64,000 nt of DNA from Panagrolaimus kolymaensis. Its lineage: Eukaryota; Nematoda; Chromadorea; Rhabditida; Panagrolaimidae. The stretch is from assembly GCA_028622995.1 (NCBI GenBank), contig JAJQJQ010000026.1, forward strand, positions 682,001-746,000, written 5' to 3'. Position 1 is the first letter of the stretch. Every line of letters starts with the position of its first letter. Positions 10,271 through 21,679 of this stretch are shown piece by piece. Position numbers and translations under genes: made by a program. The notes below the pieces were generated by a model. The model was not told the DNA's origin, did no database searches, and was given only the letters and a program-made list of their open reading frames with translations.

Positions 10271-13200
10271 ATGTATTCATTATTAACAATGGCAACTCAA
10301 ATAATTGCCAATATTAATGTTTTGGCACAAGTTTGTAGTCTCTCGAGTTGATGACTATCATGTTTTCTTATTTTTTGTTATTTTTTAGACAATTCAAGAT
10401 TCTAATGGTCTTGTTTCTCAAAATCAAGTTAAAGCTCTTAGAATAACAGGGGATTTAATTATTGGCGGTGTATTTCCTGTTCATGCCAAGTCTAATATTC
10501 CCGGTGGAAATACGTGCGGAGAAATATTTGAAACAAGGTATTATTCATAAAAAAACCGTGAATTTGGATTTATAGTATTTTTCAGGGGGATACATCGGGT
10601 TGAGGCTATGTTATACGCCTTAGATATGATTAATGCTCAAACAGATTTTTTAAGAGGCTACAAACTGGTAAATTTTTATTTTTTTATTTTTAAAGTGCCA
10701 AATTTAATTGAAAATTTTTTTTAGGGTGCATTAATATTAGATTCTTGCTCAAATCCTGCTTATGCCCTAAATCAAAGCCTTGATTTTGTGAAAGATATGA
10801 TAGGATCCAATGATGTATCTGATTTTCAATGTGGTGATGGAAAACCTCCCGAAATAAGTTATACACCCAAGAAAAAAGTGGTGGCTGTTGTTGGCGCCAG
10901 TTATAGCTCCGTGACAGTACAAATTGCAAATTTATTAAGATTATTTCGAATTGTTCAAGTTAGTCCTGCAAGTACAAACGCAGATTTAAGCGATAAAAGT
11001 CGATTTGAATATTTTGCTCGAACGGTTCCAAGTGATAATTATCAAGCGAGGGCTATGATAGATATCGCTCGAAAATTTAATTGGACTTATGTTTCATTAG
11101 TTTATTCCGCTGATGAATATGGCGAACTTGGAGCTGATGCATTTAAAAAAGAAGCTCGAAAAGTTAATATTTGTATTGCAATTGAAGAAAGGATTTCAAT
11201 GAAGCGTGAAGCTTTAACTGAATCCGTTGATAATTTAGTTAAAAAGTTAGTTCTCTCATTCACAAATTTATTTTTTTCTATTCTTGTTTTTATAGACTTC
11301 AACCCGATAAAAAAGTTGGCGCTCGCGTGGTTGTCCTCTTTGTTGGAACTGAATATATTCCAGATTTGATGGAACGAACTTCAGAACGAATGAAAATGGA
11401 ACCAAATCGCAGGAAAAATAAACGAATTATATGGTTAGCTAGTGAAGGATGGGATAGAAATAATGATGCATATACAGTTGGAATAAGAAGATTATCAGCT
11501 GAAGGAGCTATAGTTCTCATGCTTGAATCATTAAGAGTTCCATCATTTGAAGAATATTATCTTTCACTTCATCCAGGAACGGATAAATTTGAAAGAAATA
11601 AATGGCTTAGAGAATTATGGGAACATAAATTTAGTTGTGAATTTGATTTACCTGAAGAAACTTCTAAAAACAAGTTTGCACCGAAAAAATTTTTTCTTCT
11701 ATTTAAATTACAATTTTTTAGGTGCGAACCAATAAGACAATCCAAAGAAAACTTTAGCCCCGATGATAAAATTCAATTTGTTATTGAAGCCGTTTATGCT
11801 ATAGCCCATGCTCTACAAGCCATGAAAAATGAACATTGCCCTAATGATACTATCGAAACTTCATGGATAACTCGATATGCAAAATTACCAGAAATTTGTA
11901 GTGCTATGCAAAGAATAGATGGAGATGAATTTTATAAAAAATATTTATTAAATGTTAAATTTGAAGGTTATTTAAAAAAAACTAATTATCTTTATTTTTA
12001 TTATATATTTTTATAACTTTCTTTTTTTAGATTTGGTTGGAAAATCTGTGCACTTTAGCCCTGAGGGAGATGGCCCAGCTCATTATACTATACTTAATTA
12101 TCAACCATCGGGAAGTAAAAATCAAGCTTCAGATTCCGATCGAGGTGATTATGTTGAAGTTGGAAGTTGGTCAGAACAAAGATTAATTATTAAAGAAGAA
12201 TTAATGTTTTGGAATCATGGAAATGAAGAAGAAAAGGAGACTCCCATATCAAAATGTAGCATGCCTTGCCCTCTTGGGTATCGAAAGCAACTAATTAAAG
12301 CTGTAAATAATTAATTAATTTTTATGACTCAAGAACTAAAAAACTAATAATGAAAATTATTTTTAAGGATGAAATATGTTGTTGGGCATGTGGAAAATGT
12401 GAAGATTATGAATATCTTGCAAATGATACAACTTGCATCGATTGTGGAGAAGGCATGTGGCCAACTAAAGATCGAATGGGATGTTTTAATTTAACAGAAA
12501 ATTTTTTAAAACATATGCGTTGGTCATCTTGGTATAGTATAGTTCCAGCAATTTTTGCAGTTTTTGGAATTTTAGCTACATTATTGGTGATCGTTGTTTA
12601 TATTATGTAAATTTTTAACTTTAGCTTTTTGGATTTTTAAACTTTGAAATTTTTAGATATAATGAAACCCCTGTTGTTAAAGCTTCAGGAAGAGAATTAA
12701 GTTATGTACTTTTATTTTCGATGATTATGTGTTACACTATGACATTTGTATTAATTTCACCTCCAACAACAATTTTTTGTGCTTTTAAAAGAACTGGTAA
12801 ATTTTATGATAAAAAATATTTTGAGGCCATAATTTAGGAAAATAGCTCTCAAAGTTTTTACTAATCATTTTTTAGGTATTGGCTTTGCATTCTCTTGTTT
12901 ATACGCTTCATTATTAGTTAAAACCAATCGAATTCATAGAATATTTTCTCAAGCCACTCGTTCAGCTCAACGCCCAGGTTGCATATCACCTATGTCCCAA
13001 ATGTTTTTAACTGCTGTTATTGCTGCTCCACAATTATTTGGTTCATTAATTTGGTTATTATTTGTTCCACCTGGAACTCGACATGATTATCCAACGAGGG
13101 ATCAAGTGGTTTTAACTTGTAATGTTCCAGATCATCATTTTCTTTATTCGCTAATGTATGATGCATTATTAATTATTTTATGCACCATTTATGCAATAAA

Positions 13201-13850
13201 AACTCGACAAGTCCCCGAAAATTTTAATGAAACCAAATGGATTGGTTTTAGTATGTATACAACTTGCGTAGTATGGGTTTCATGGATATTTTTCTTTTTT
13301 GGTACTGGAAGTGATTTTCAGGTTAGTAGTTGTTGTTAGCTTTAGTTCATTAATAAAAAAAAATTTAAATTTGTATCGAATTATTAATTATTTATTCAAC
13401 TGCTTTTCTTTTTTTAAACAAAAAATATTAATGAGAGTGGGGGTTTATTTACTTTTGTTTTATTGTATTTATTTTTTTATAGATCCAAACCACATCTTTA
13501 TGCATATCTATTTCAATGTCAGCTAATGTTGCATTAGTATGTATATTTTCGCCAAAATTATGGATAATTTTATTTGAAAAAGATAAAAATGTTAGAAAAC
13601 AAGATGGAGATTATATGCTTCAAAAAAGGTTGTTATTAAACTCGGATTTGTTGAAATTAAAAAAAATAATGATTGCAGTTTTCGTAATTCAAGTCATCGA
13701 TCAACTTTACGAGCGGCACGTGAAGATCCTCCAAGTGCCACACAATATACTGCACTTTTAGCAGGTCAAAAGCGTAAAAATTCGAGAAAAAGTTCAACTC
13801 AACCAAGTCCCAGTATAACAAGTACCACTGCTCAAGACACTTTTCTTTAG
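10271..13850 (+). CDS. mgl-1: Metabotropic glutamate receptor (class C GPCR, group II-like)
   Basis: Twelve exons join in frame into 949 residues: 10271-10330, 10389-10537, 10586-10667, 10725-11245, 11296-11673, 11722-11966, 12031-12302, 12368-12606, 12657-12796, 12876-13321, 13483-13628, 13679-13850. The order is a short hydrophobic start, a Venus-flytrap ligand domain (about 30-490) with VGASYSSVTVQIANLLRLF and FNWTYVS, a cysteine-rich domain (about 555-625), and seven TM segments (about 630-870) with VVKASGRELSYVLL after TM1 and FSPKLWIILF at the end of TM7. A Ser-rich tail closes the protein. The family couples glutamate to Gi/o at synapses. The wording of the ligand domain fits group II receptors, hence mgl-1 rather than mgl-2. 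The start is the least certain point because exon 1 is only 20 codons. An AATAAA lies about 24 bases past the stop. Confidence 0.88.
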
Positions 13851-13873
13851 TTAAAAAAAATATATGTAAATTA

Positions 13874-13879
13874 AATAAA
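13874..13879 (+). terminator. Poly(A) signal AATAAA of the glutamate receptor gene
   Basis: AATAAA lies about 24 bases past the stop codon, inside the 149-base gap to the convergent seven-TM gene. Confidence 0.5.
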
Positions 13880-13999
13880 AAATATTTATTATTTCTTTTT
13901 AAAAATAATTTATTCAAAATAAAAGAAAGAAAATAATTTTAACAAATAAACAAAAACCCGTAATTTTACAAATTTAAGATCACGTCAACTTTTTTTTTA

Positions 14000-15420
14000 C
14001 TAAACTTTAACTTCAAATTTTTCAACTGCGGTGGAAGAATAATATGCTGCTGTTCGCGTGGTAGCTGTTAATCTTTTAGCGGAATAACAACAATTACTAT
14101 CACAAATTGCTGCACAACATGCAATAGTATGATGTCGATATTGTTTTATAACAAAAAGAGTAATAAACCCATCAAACATTGGACTTGCAGCAAGCCAAAG
14201 TTGGGTTATAACAATTACATTTCCATCGGTTAAAGGTTCAACTAAAAGCATTACAGAGGAAAGGAATAAAAATGCAGGGACCTAAAAATTTAAAAAGTTA
14301 AATTTATGGTCCCAAAAAAAGGGAGGGTTAGATACCTGACAAACTAATGGCACGACAGCTTGGGCAAGTGTGGCCAAAGCAACTTGTCGAGTTTCCAACA
14401 ATCTCGTTTTATCATGCAAACATTGAACCACGTGAATATGCTTTTGAACAATTCGAAATACAACCAAATTTGAAACAAATGTAACTACATAAGCAGCAAA
14501 GGTTAAAAATGCATAAGCAAAAAATAACCATTTCCCAGTATCATGCCGAGATAAACATATGACAACCAAAAGTATTATTGGCGCCATATCAGCTATTGCA
14601 CAGACACCTAATGCACGTTTTCCAGAAAATAACTAAAAAAGAGTAATTTTTTGACATTAAAAATGTGTGAAAATTTTTTTAGTTTTGTTTACTTTGTCAT
14701 AAGTTTTTGGTTTTGAAGCTGCTACCACTCTTGAAAGTGAAACAGGAACTAATGCACAAATCATAACTCCAAATGAGCCATAAAAAGCAAAAGCTGAATA
14801 TGTCATAACATTTACAGAGAATTGTTGACGATCCGATAAATTTACATAACCCATAAATGCAAATAACAATGCTGAAAAAGAGTTTTTATAAGTTTTTTTT
14901 TAAAAATTTATAATAATAAGAATTTTTTTAATTTTAAAAATAAAAATTTAGTTTAAAAAGAAATTTTTTGTTGAAATAAAATCTTTTTTGACGAACCTCC
15001 AACAATATCAACGATGGCTAAATTAGCAACAAAATGTCTATAATCTCCATGAATATGTAAAACACTTAATAATAAAATAAAAATATTTATTATTAAACCT
15101 ATTATTGCTGCAGAAACCACTAATAAAGCCACATATAAACGAAATGAAGATTCTTCATTTGATTCCATTTTACCTAAAGCTTTTGCATTATCAAAATCCA
15201 AATCTGTGACATTCCATTCAAAATTTAATAAAATATTTTCTGTCGTCTTCGCTATGGTTGTTGTTGGTACTGTCACGAAATTATTATATTGTGGTAAAAA
15301 AGATGGCATGGCGCTTGTTGATGGCATAGAATTAAATGTTGGCGATAATAATAATTTTTGTGTTGTAACACCTATTTGTTGAAATATTGAAGTTGATGAC
15401 ACCACTTCAACTGGAGACAT
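14000..15420 (-). CDS. Seven-transmembrane receptor, nematode chemoreceptor-like
   Basis: Four exons join in frame into 393 residues: 15420-14997, 14871-14693, 14632-14336, 14281-14000. A Ser/Thr/Pro-rich N-terminus of about 95 residues with an NVT glycosylation site precedes TM1 (YVALLVVSAAIIGLIINIF). TM2 follows at VANLAIVDIVGGALLFAF. TM3 ends in LSRVVA, where rhodopsin-like receptors have DRY. TM6 has ATLAQAVVPLVCQ and TM7 ends SPMFDGFITLFVIKQYR. The TM6 glutamine-proline pattern and the TM7 ending resemble the large nematode serpentine families (Str/Srh/Srd types), but I cannot assign one, and the long N-terminus is atypical. The ligand is unknown. The gene is convergent with the glutamate receptor, 149 bases away stop to stop. 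Confidence 0.75.
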
Positions 15421-18400
15421 AATATTTTTTTTCTTCGTTTTTTCTTTTTCTGTAACAAAAGCGTGATTAGAAGTTTGTTATTCCCACGACCACAAAGATT
15501 GAGAAAATATATATACAAAAATAAAGAATAAGAAGAAACGTTAACTTTTCACGGATATATTCGAAATTTGATCTTATTTTTTTTACTTTTTACAATTTAC
15601 AAAACAAAGAGATCCACAGTTTTTTTTTGACTAAAATGTGATTTAAACTTAAGACATTATTTTTTTATTGAATCAAAAAGCAAATATCAAAAAAATAACA
15701 AAGAAAAAAAACGTCATCGAAAAAATACAATTTTTTCTTTTTTTTAAGAATGAAAAAAGGTTTAAAATTTTTTCGAGCTTGGATAAGATCAAATTTAAAA
15801 CCCTGTAAAAATTCTTTTTTTAACTAATTTAAATGTCAAAAAATAATACCTAAAAAGAAAAAAAAGAATGGAAAGTACTTTGAAAGGAAGGAAAGAAGAA
15901 ACTTTTATTACCAAAATGTCAAAAAATCCTAAACTTCCGTCGTTCGTCTTCTTTTTTTTCTTCCTCCAACGCGCTTTAGTTTTTTGTTTAAACGTGAGAT
16001 ATTATCCTTCCTTACTTGTTGTTAAAGCTTAATTTCAAGTGGCAAAAAAAAGAAGAAAGAAAATATCGATATCGCTATACTCTGACGCAGAGATGGTGAG
16101 ACAGACAATTTACTAAAATAATTTAAACCATTGATTTGTGTAGTAAATTAAAAAACAAACAAAAAATATTAAGAATAACAAAGATAAAAAAGTGATACAA
16201 AAAATTAGCAATCTAATCTGCCGAAGATACATACTCATGATTCGAAAAAGAAGAAAAAATGTATGATTTCAAAATTTTTGATTTTTTTTCTTTATTGTTT
16301 GAAATATTTGTATTTCACTTCTTTTTTTTTGTGGTTGTACACTTGAACAAAATTATTTATTTTTGAACTTTTAAGTTAAGTGTTTACTTTTAGAAAAAGA
16401 AGACAATGATCTCACCCATCACAAAAGAATAATATCATTGTTATACAAGAAAAGAAAAAAAGTACTCATTATTTGTTTTTTTATTTATTCATAAATAACA
16501 CTCACTTTCACTTTTTCTTCTTCTTTAAAGTTGTTGAAAAGAATTTTTAGAGAATGTGGTCCATGATTAAAAAGATCAAATGATGACATTTTATTTTTTG
16601 AGAAGGATCATTTTTTGTAAATCTCAAGAAGTATAAAAAATTAATAGGAAGTAAAGAATTTGAAAAATTAAAAACAATGACAAATTTTTAAAATAAAAAA
16701 AATAATTTTTTAACAATGAAAAAGGGTTAACAAAAAAATATTTGTTTTTTAAGGTCATTTCTATTGATTTAAGGTAAAATTGCTCGCATATGCTTATGGC
16801 ATTTTAAATTTAAAAATATTATTATTTTTATTATTATTACTCATTCCACAGGAGCGGTTCTTTTCACTGAAAACATACGTAAAAGCAAAAACGTTTTGTC
16901 CAGAAAAAAATATTTTTGTGACGTCAAAAAAGGAAAGAAATTTCAAATTTTTGCTTCCATGAACACTTCTTTAAAATTTCTCCCAAGAGAGCTTTTTTGT
17001 ATACTACCATTCAACAGGAGGAAGAAAGACAGACGACGCAAAGGGCTACAAAAAAAGATGGATAATAATGTTTCTATGACAGTAAAAAGAAAGAAGTTTA
17101 AAATCAAAAATTCACAACAAAAAAAAAGAGTGCTAAACTTGAAAAAGTAAGAAAAAACCACTGAAAAATCATAAGAAAAAATTATGCAAATAAGAAAAAA
17201 GAGGAAATGAAAGAAAAAAAAACATTTTTTAACATACATATTTTTTCTTGAAAATGAACAACTTTTTTTCTAAGCGTTCCGGAAGAAATAAATAGAATTT
17301 GACTAAATTCCCAAAAAATGGTTTTTTGAAACATCAAAAAAATAAAAATGGAATTCTTTGATGCGAAAATAAAATAAAAGGCATGGTCGCTTAAAACATT
17401 TTTTTCTTTTTCTTCTTTTTTAAACAAAGAAAGGATGTACATCATAAAAAAAGAATTGGAATTTTTCTATCATTCTTTTCTTTTTTATTTATTCTCCCAA
17501 CAAATTAAAAACTAACGCATTTTTTAAGCCTTCTTTCCCTCCCCATAAAACACCTGAAACAATGTGAAGATAAATTTGATATTTTTTTTGGATTTTGTTG
17601 CAATGAACCGAGTTTTTTCCACATAAAAATAAACATTCAAAAAGAAAAAAAATGAAGGAAGGAAAAATTAAACATAAAAAAGGCTTCCTTCTTCCAATAA
17701 ATTTTATTACCAGTCACTTTTTTTTAAAGAGTAGCAAAGTAAAGGGCAGAAAACTATAAATGAATGATATGGTGGAATTTTTTTTGGAGAAGGGTATCTC
17801 TTTTTATTTATTTATCTTTTTTGATAGTAAATAAAAAATAAACTCCATCAAATTATTTCCTTTTTTTCCCAACCATCGTCTATAGTTTCATGGAGTAATG
17901 TGTATATCTATTCCCCCCACAAATTTTTTTTGACCGAAAAATAGGGCCCATGAGAGAGGTATTTTTCACTTCACATACATTATCGTCGTTGCATCATTGC
18001 CAATGGCAGCAAGCAGCAAAAGAAATTTTGCATAAAAATTGAAAAAAAGTCTATTATTTTGCAAGAAAAAAAACGAGAAAAAAGAAACAATAGAATAAAA
18101 TACATACTTATTTTTTGACGCATAAGAATTTTAAATATCAAAATAGACTTAAAACAAAAATGCAAAAATACAGTAAATTATTTGGAACCATCTTAAAATG
18201 GAACAAAAAGTTTGAAAAACTTGGGCAAAATAAAGTACAAAAACATTACACGTTCTAATTTATAAATTGCTTTTTCTAAAAATTGGTAACACGGAAAAAT
18301 TCTAATCTTTTTATGAAACAAACATAAAACATAAAGTCTAAAGAAATTTGATTAAAACAATTTAGTCAATGTTATTAGCAGAAAGAAAAAACATTTATTA

Positions 18401-19212
18401 AAAATTAATATCGTCATGGTATTCTGTATTCATTTATTTATGGCATACGCATATGTAGTTTTCACCCACCACCGCCATTGGAGGTGAAAGAAAAAAGAGT
18501 ATATATGTTGTAGCATTCATTGCATTTATGAATATTTGCAGCAGAAAAAAAGTGAGAAGAAAAAATAGAGAAAAACAAAATTAAATTTGGGTCGAAAGAA
18601 ACACATTAAACTTGAATGACAAAAAAAGATGTTATGTTTTGTTATGTTTTTTTTGTCTATGGACTTTGCAACCATCATCAACTATAAAAGTTAGTTTTTA
18701 TTTTTACACTTTTTAGTAACAATTTTTTCTTTTTTGCAAGAATGTGTTTTGAGAGAAAAAACTCAAACTCGTGTTAATGAAATGTTAGAACTTTCTTTCT
18801 TCTTTTTTTAAACTACTGTCAAGAAGAAAAAAAGAAAAAGATAAATCGGGAAGTATGTAGGTTACTCAGGTTTCGTTAATGGAAAAAAATGAATGAATAT
18901 AAAACTTTTTTTTTAAATAAAAAAGTTTAAGTTAATTTGAAACAAGATATCGAGGCTACAGTTTAAAATTTTAAAGAAATTTAAATGGCGGAGGAGTTAC
19001 CCATTTTTTAAATGTTGCTATTTTAATTTTTTTCTTAAACTTTTTCTTTCAAGACTGTAATTCTTTTAAACATTCGAGGACTACATCGCTCTCGAACAAC
19101 TGCCCACCTTTCAATAGAGTAACATCACTTTTTTGCTATTTAACATTTAACCTTCAAAAAATGCTAAAAGCAAACATAAAACCATAAAAAAATTTGTGTA
19201 TTTGTGTTTAGA
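15421..19212. other. AT-rich intergenic DNA
   Basis: No exon is recognisable. The open frames here are Phe/Lys-rich products of poly-T and poly-A. It includes the upstream region of the seven-TM receptor. No tRNA or spliced-leader gene was seen. Confidence 0.6.
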
Positions 19213-19522
19213 CCCAAAATTTAAGTATGAAATAAAAAATTTACTTTATTTTAGTTTTTTTGCAAGCAACAAATTAATATGAAAAAAATTAAACAATGAA
19301 AAAATAACCCTCATTTTTTATACAAACAACAAAAGAAGAAGAAAATTTTTTTGGAAGAAAAAAGTGAAGAGAATAGATAGATATTTTTAAAGCACATTTT
19401 TATTTTACAAAAAAGTCAAAAGGCAAATACATAAAAAAACTATTTTAACAATAAAAAATAAACTTTTTATATTTTAAACAATACAGTAATCAGTATCTGG
19501 TATTTGGTTGCTATATAACTAA
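19213..19522 (+). repeat. Diverged direct repeat, left copy (resembles protease 3' flank)
   Basis: This stretch matches, with indels, the DNA that starts at the last codons of the cysteine protease gene and runs through its 3' flank (21,131-21,424). Shared blocks in the same order include tttgcaagcaacaa, tatacaaacaa, taaagcacattttt, aaaggcaaatacat and, most conserved, aaacaatacagt followed by tcagtatctggtat and ctatataacta. The left copy begins CCC AAA ATT TAA, matching the protease end CCC ACA ATT TGA. Confidence 0.75.
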
Positions 19523-20088
19523 TGTATATAAAATGAAGGAGGCTATCCGAATTTAGATGCTTTTACAATAATATTACTCAAAATGCAAACAAACAAAAAA
19601 ACCAAGATAAATTAACAAAGGTGAAGGTGAAGAAAAAAAACATAAAATGATGGTGGACTAAACAATCTTAATTTTTTTTTTCTCAAAATCACACCTTATT
19701 GCAGCACACCCATTAATTGTTTTTGTTTAAATACAAATTCAATATATACCACCTACGTGAACGGTAAGATTTTTCAAATAAGCATAAAAAAATATGTGAA
19801 TGAAAAAAACGCCTTTCTATTATTAAACTTATTTTTTTTGAATAAACAAAAAGTTGCAAAATAATCAAACGCAAAAACTTTGTTGTATCATTATTTTGTT
19901 GCATGAAAATCAAATAATGCAACAACAAAAACAATAAAAATTCATAGAATTTAAGATTTTATGGTTTTGAATATCACTCAAAATAGCGTGAGTACACATG
20001 ATCCAGAATTTAATAACGTCATTGGTAACAATAAAAAAATGGTATAAAACTTTTCTAAAATGCTTGAAAATGCATTATTTTCTTAACT

Positions 20089-21142
20089 ATGCTTCGTATC
20101 TTTGCTATTTGGCTTCTTCTTTTTGCAATTGCAATTTCAATAGTTTTTTGCAAATTTGATAAAACCAAATTTGCAAATGTGGATTTTGCTAATCCAGAAA
20201 TCCAAGAATTTTCCTCTCTCATCGATCGACATGGTTTCAATTTAGCTGATTCTTCAGAATTTAATCGACGCCTTGATTATTTTCGAAATTCAAAAACAAA
20301 AATAGAAACATTTCATAATAAATATAAAAGTGCTCAATTTGGACATAATAAATTTTCACTCATGTCTGATGAAGAAAAAAAACATGTGAGTTTCCTTTTA
20401 TAAATATTTGCTATGCATGCTTTTGTAGTATATCAATGGAGCCATAATCGATCCTATTCAAACTCGTGTAAAACGCAATGCCTTGAATGGCATCATTGAT
20501 GCTAAAATTCCTGTTTCCATGGATTATCGTAATTATGGTAAAGTTACTTCTGTGAAAGATCAAAAAAATTGTGGATCATGTTGGGCATTTACTTCAGCAG
20601 CTGCAATTGAATCGCAATATCTCATAAAATTTAATCTATCATTAGATTTATCTGAACAATATCTTATTAATTGTAACATGGATTCCCATAAATGTGCTGG
20701 TGGAAGTGTAAGTACAACATTTAAATATGTAAAGGCGCATGGGGTTCCACAAGAATTTGATCAACCATATACCGCATCAAATGGAAACTGCACAAATAAA
20801 AGTAATAATCGAAATTATTTTATTTCTGGCTATCGCACTCTTGGTACTAATGAATCAACTTATGCCGCGCAAATATATAACTATGGCCCAGCTACAATGA
20901 TTTTCTATGTTTGTGAAGCTTTCGCGCATTATAAATCTGGATTTCTTGATATACCTTCAAGTGAATGCAATAAAAATAACTACCTTGGAAAACATTTTTT
21001 ACTTATCGTTGGGTGGACAAAAGATTATTGGATTGCTAAAAATAGTTGGGGTAAAAAATGGGGTGATAATGGCTACGTTTCATTTAAACGAAATCAAAAT
21101 TTTTCTGGTATGACTCAGCAACTTCTTGTTCCCACAATTTGA
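20089..21142 (+). CDS. Papain-family (C1A, cathepsin L-like) cysteine protease
   Basis: Two exons (20089-20385, 20429-21142) give 336 residues. There is a signal peptide of about 20 residues, then an I29-type propeptide (about 40-125) with an ERFNIN-like helix and GHNKFSLMSDEE. The mature enzyme starts around VSMDYRNYGKVTSVKDQ. The oxyanion Gln and catalytic Cys are in DQKNCGSCWAF, the His in GKHFLLIVGW and the Asn in AKNSWGKKWG, so the triad is complete. The residue before the His is Lys, where most family members have Asp or Asn. Such proteases act in lysosomes or are secreted in nematode gut. Its 3' flank is duplicated upstream of the gene, which points to a former tandem paralog. Confidence 0.9.
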
Positions 21143-21424
21143 ATTAAATGTATGTATGCAAAAAGAATTAATTGAATATTACTTTATTTTGCAAGCAACA
21201 ATTAATAAAAAAAATTTAACAACACAAAAAACGTTTTTATACAAACAAAAGAAATGGACGAATTTTTTTTAAAAAGAAAAAGGATAGATGTTTTTTAAAG
21301 CACATTTTTTTCATAAAAAATAAAAAGGCAAATACATATAAAAATTATTTTAATAAAATATAAACGTTGTGTTTTTTAAACAATACAGTAGTCAGTATCT
21401 GGTATGTGGTTTCTATATAACTAA
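21131..21424 (+). repeat. Diverged direct repeat, right copy (end of protease gene and 3' flank)
   Basis: Partner of 19,213-19,522. It starts inside the last codons of the protease and ends after ctatataacta. Length and block order agree between copies; substitutions and small indels are spread throughout. Confidence 0.75.
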
Positions 21425-21679
21425 CAAGAAAAAACAAGCAACATGGTCGCCAAAGTTGATTCACATAATTCGATGCTTTTAGTATTTAGAATTGTAAATA
21501 AAAGTTTTAAAACTTTGGCGAACCAGTAACTTTAATAAATGAATATTTTTAAAAAAAGTGAGGATCACAATATTATAGCAAAATCCAAATGCAAAAGAGA
21601 TCAATAAAAAAGCTATATAAAATTGAAAAATTAAAACAACAAAAATTTAATAGTTTTACTAAAATTGATAAAAGAGAGA

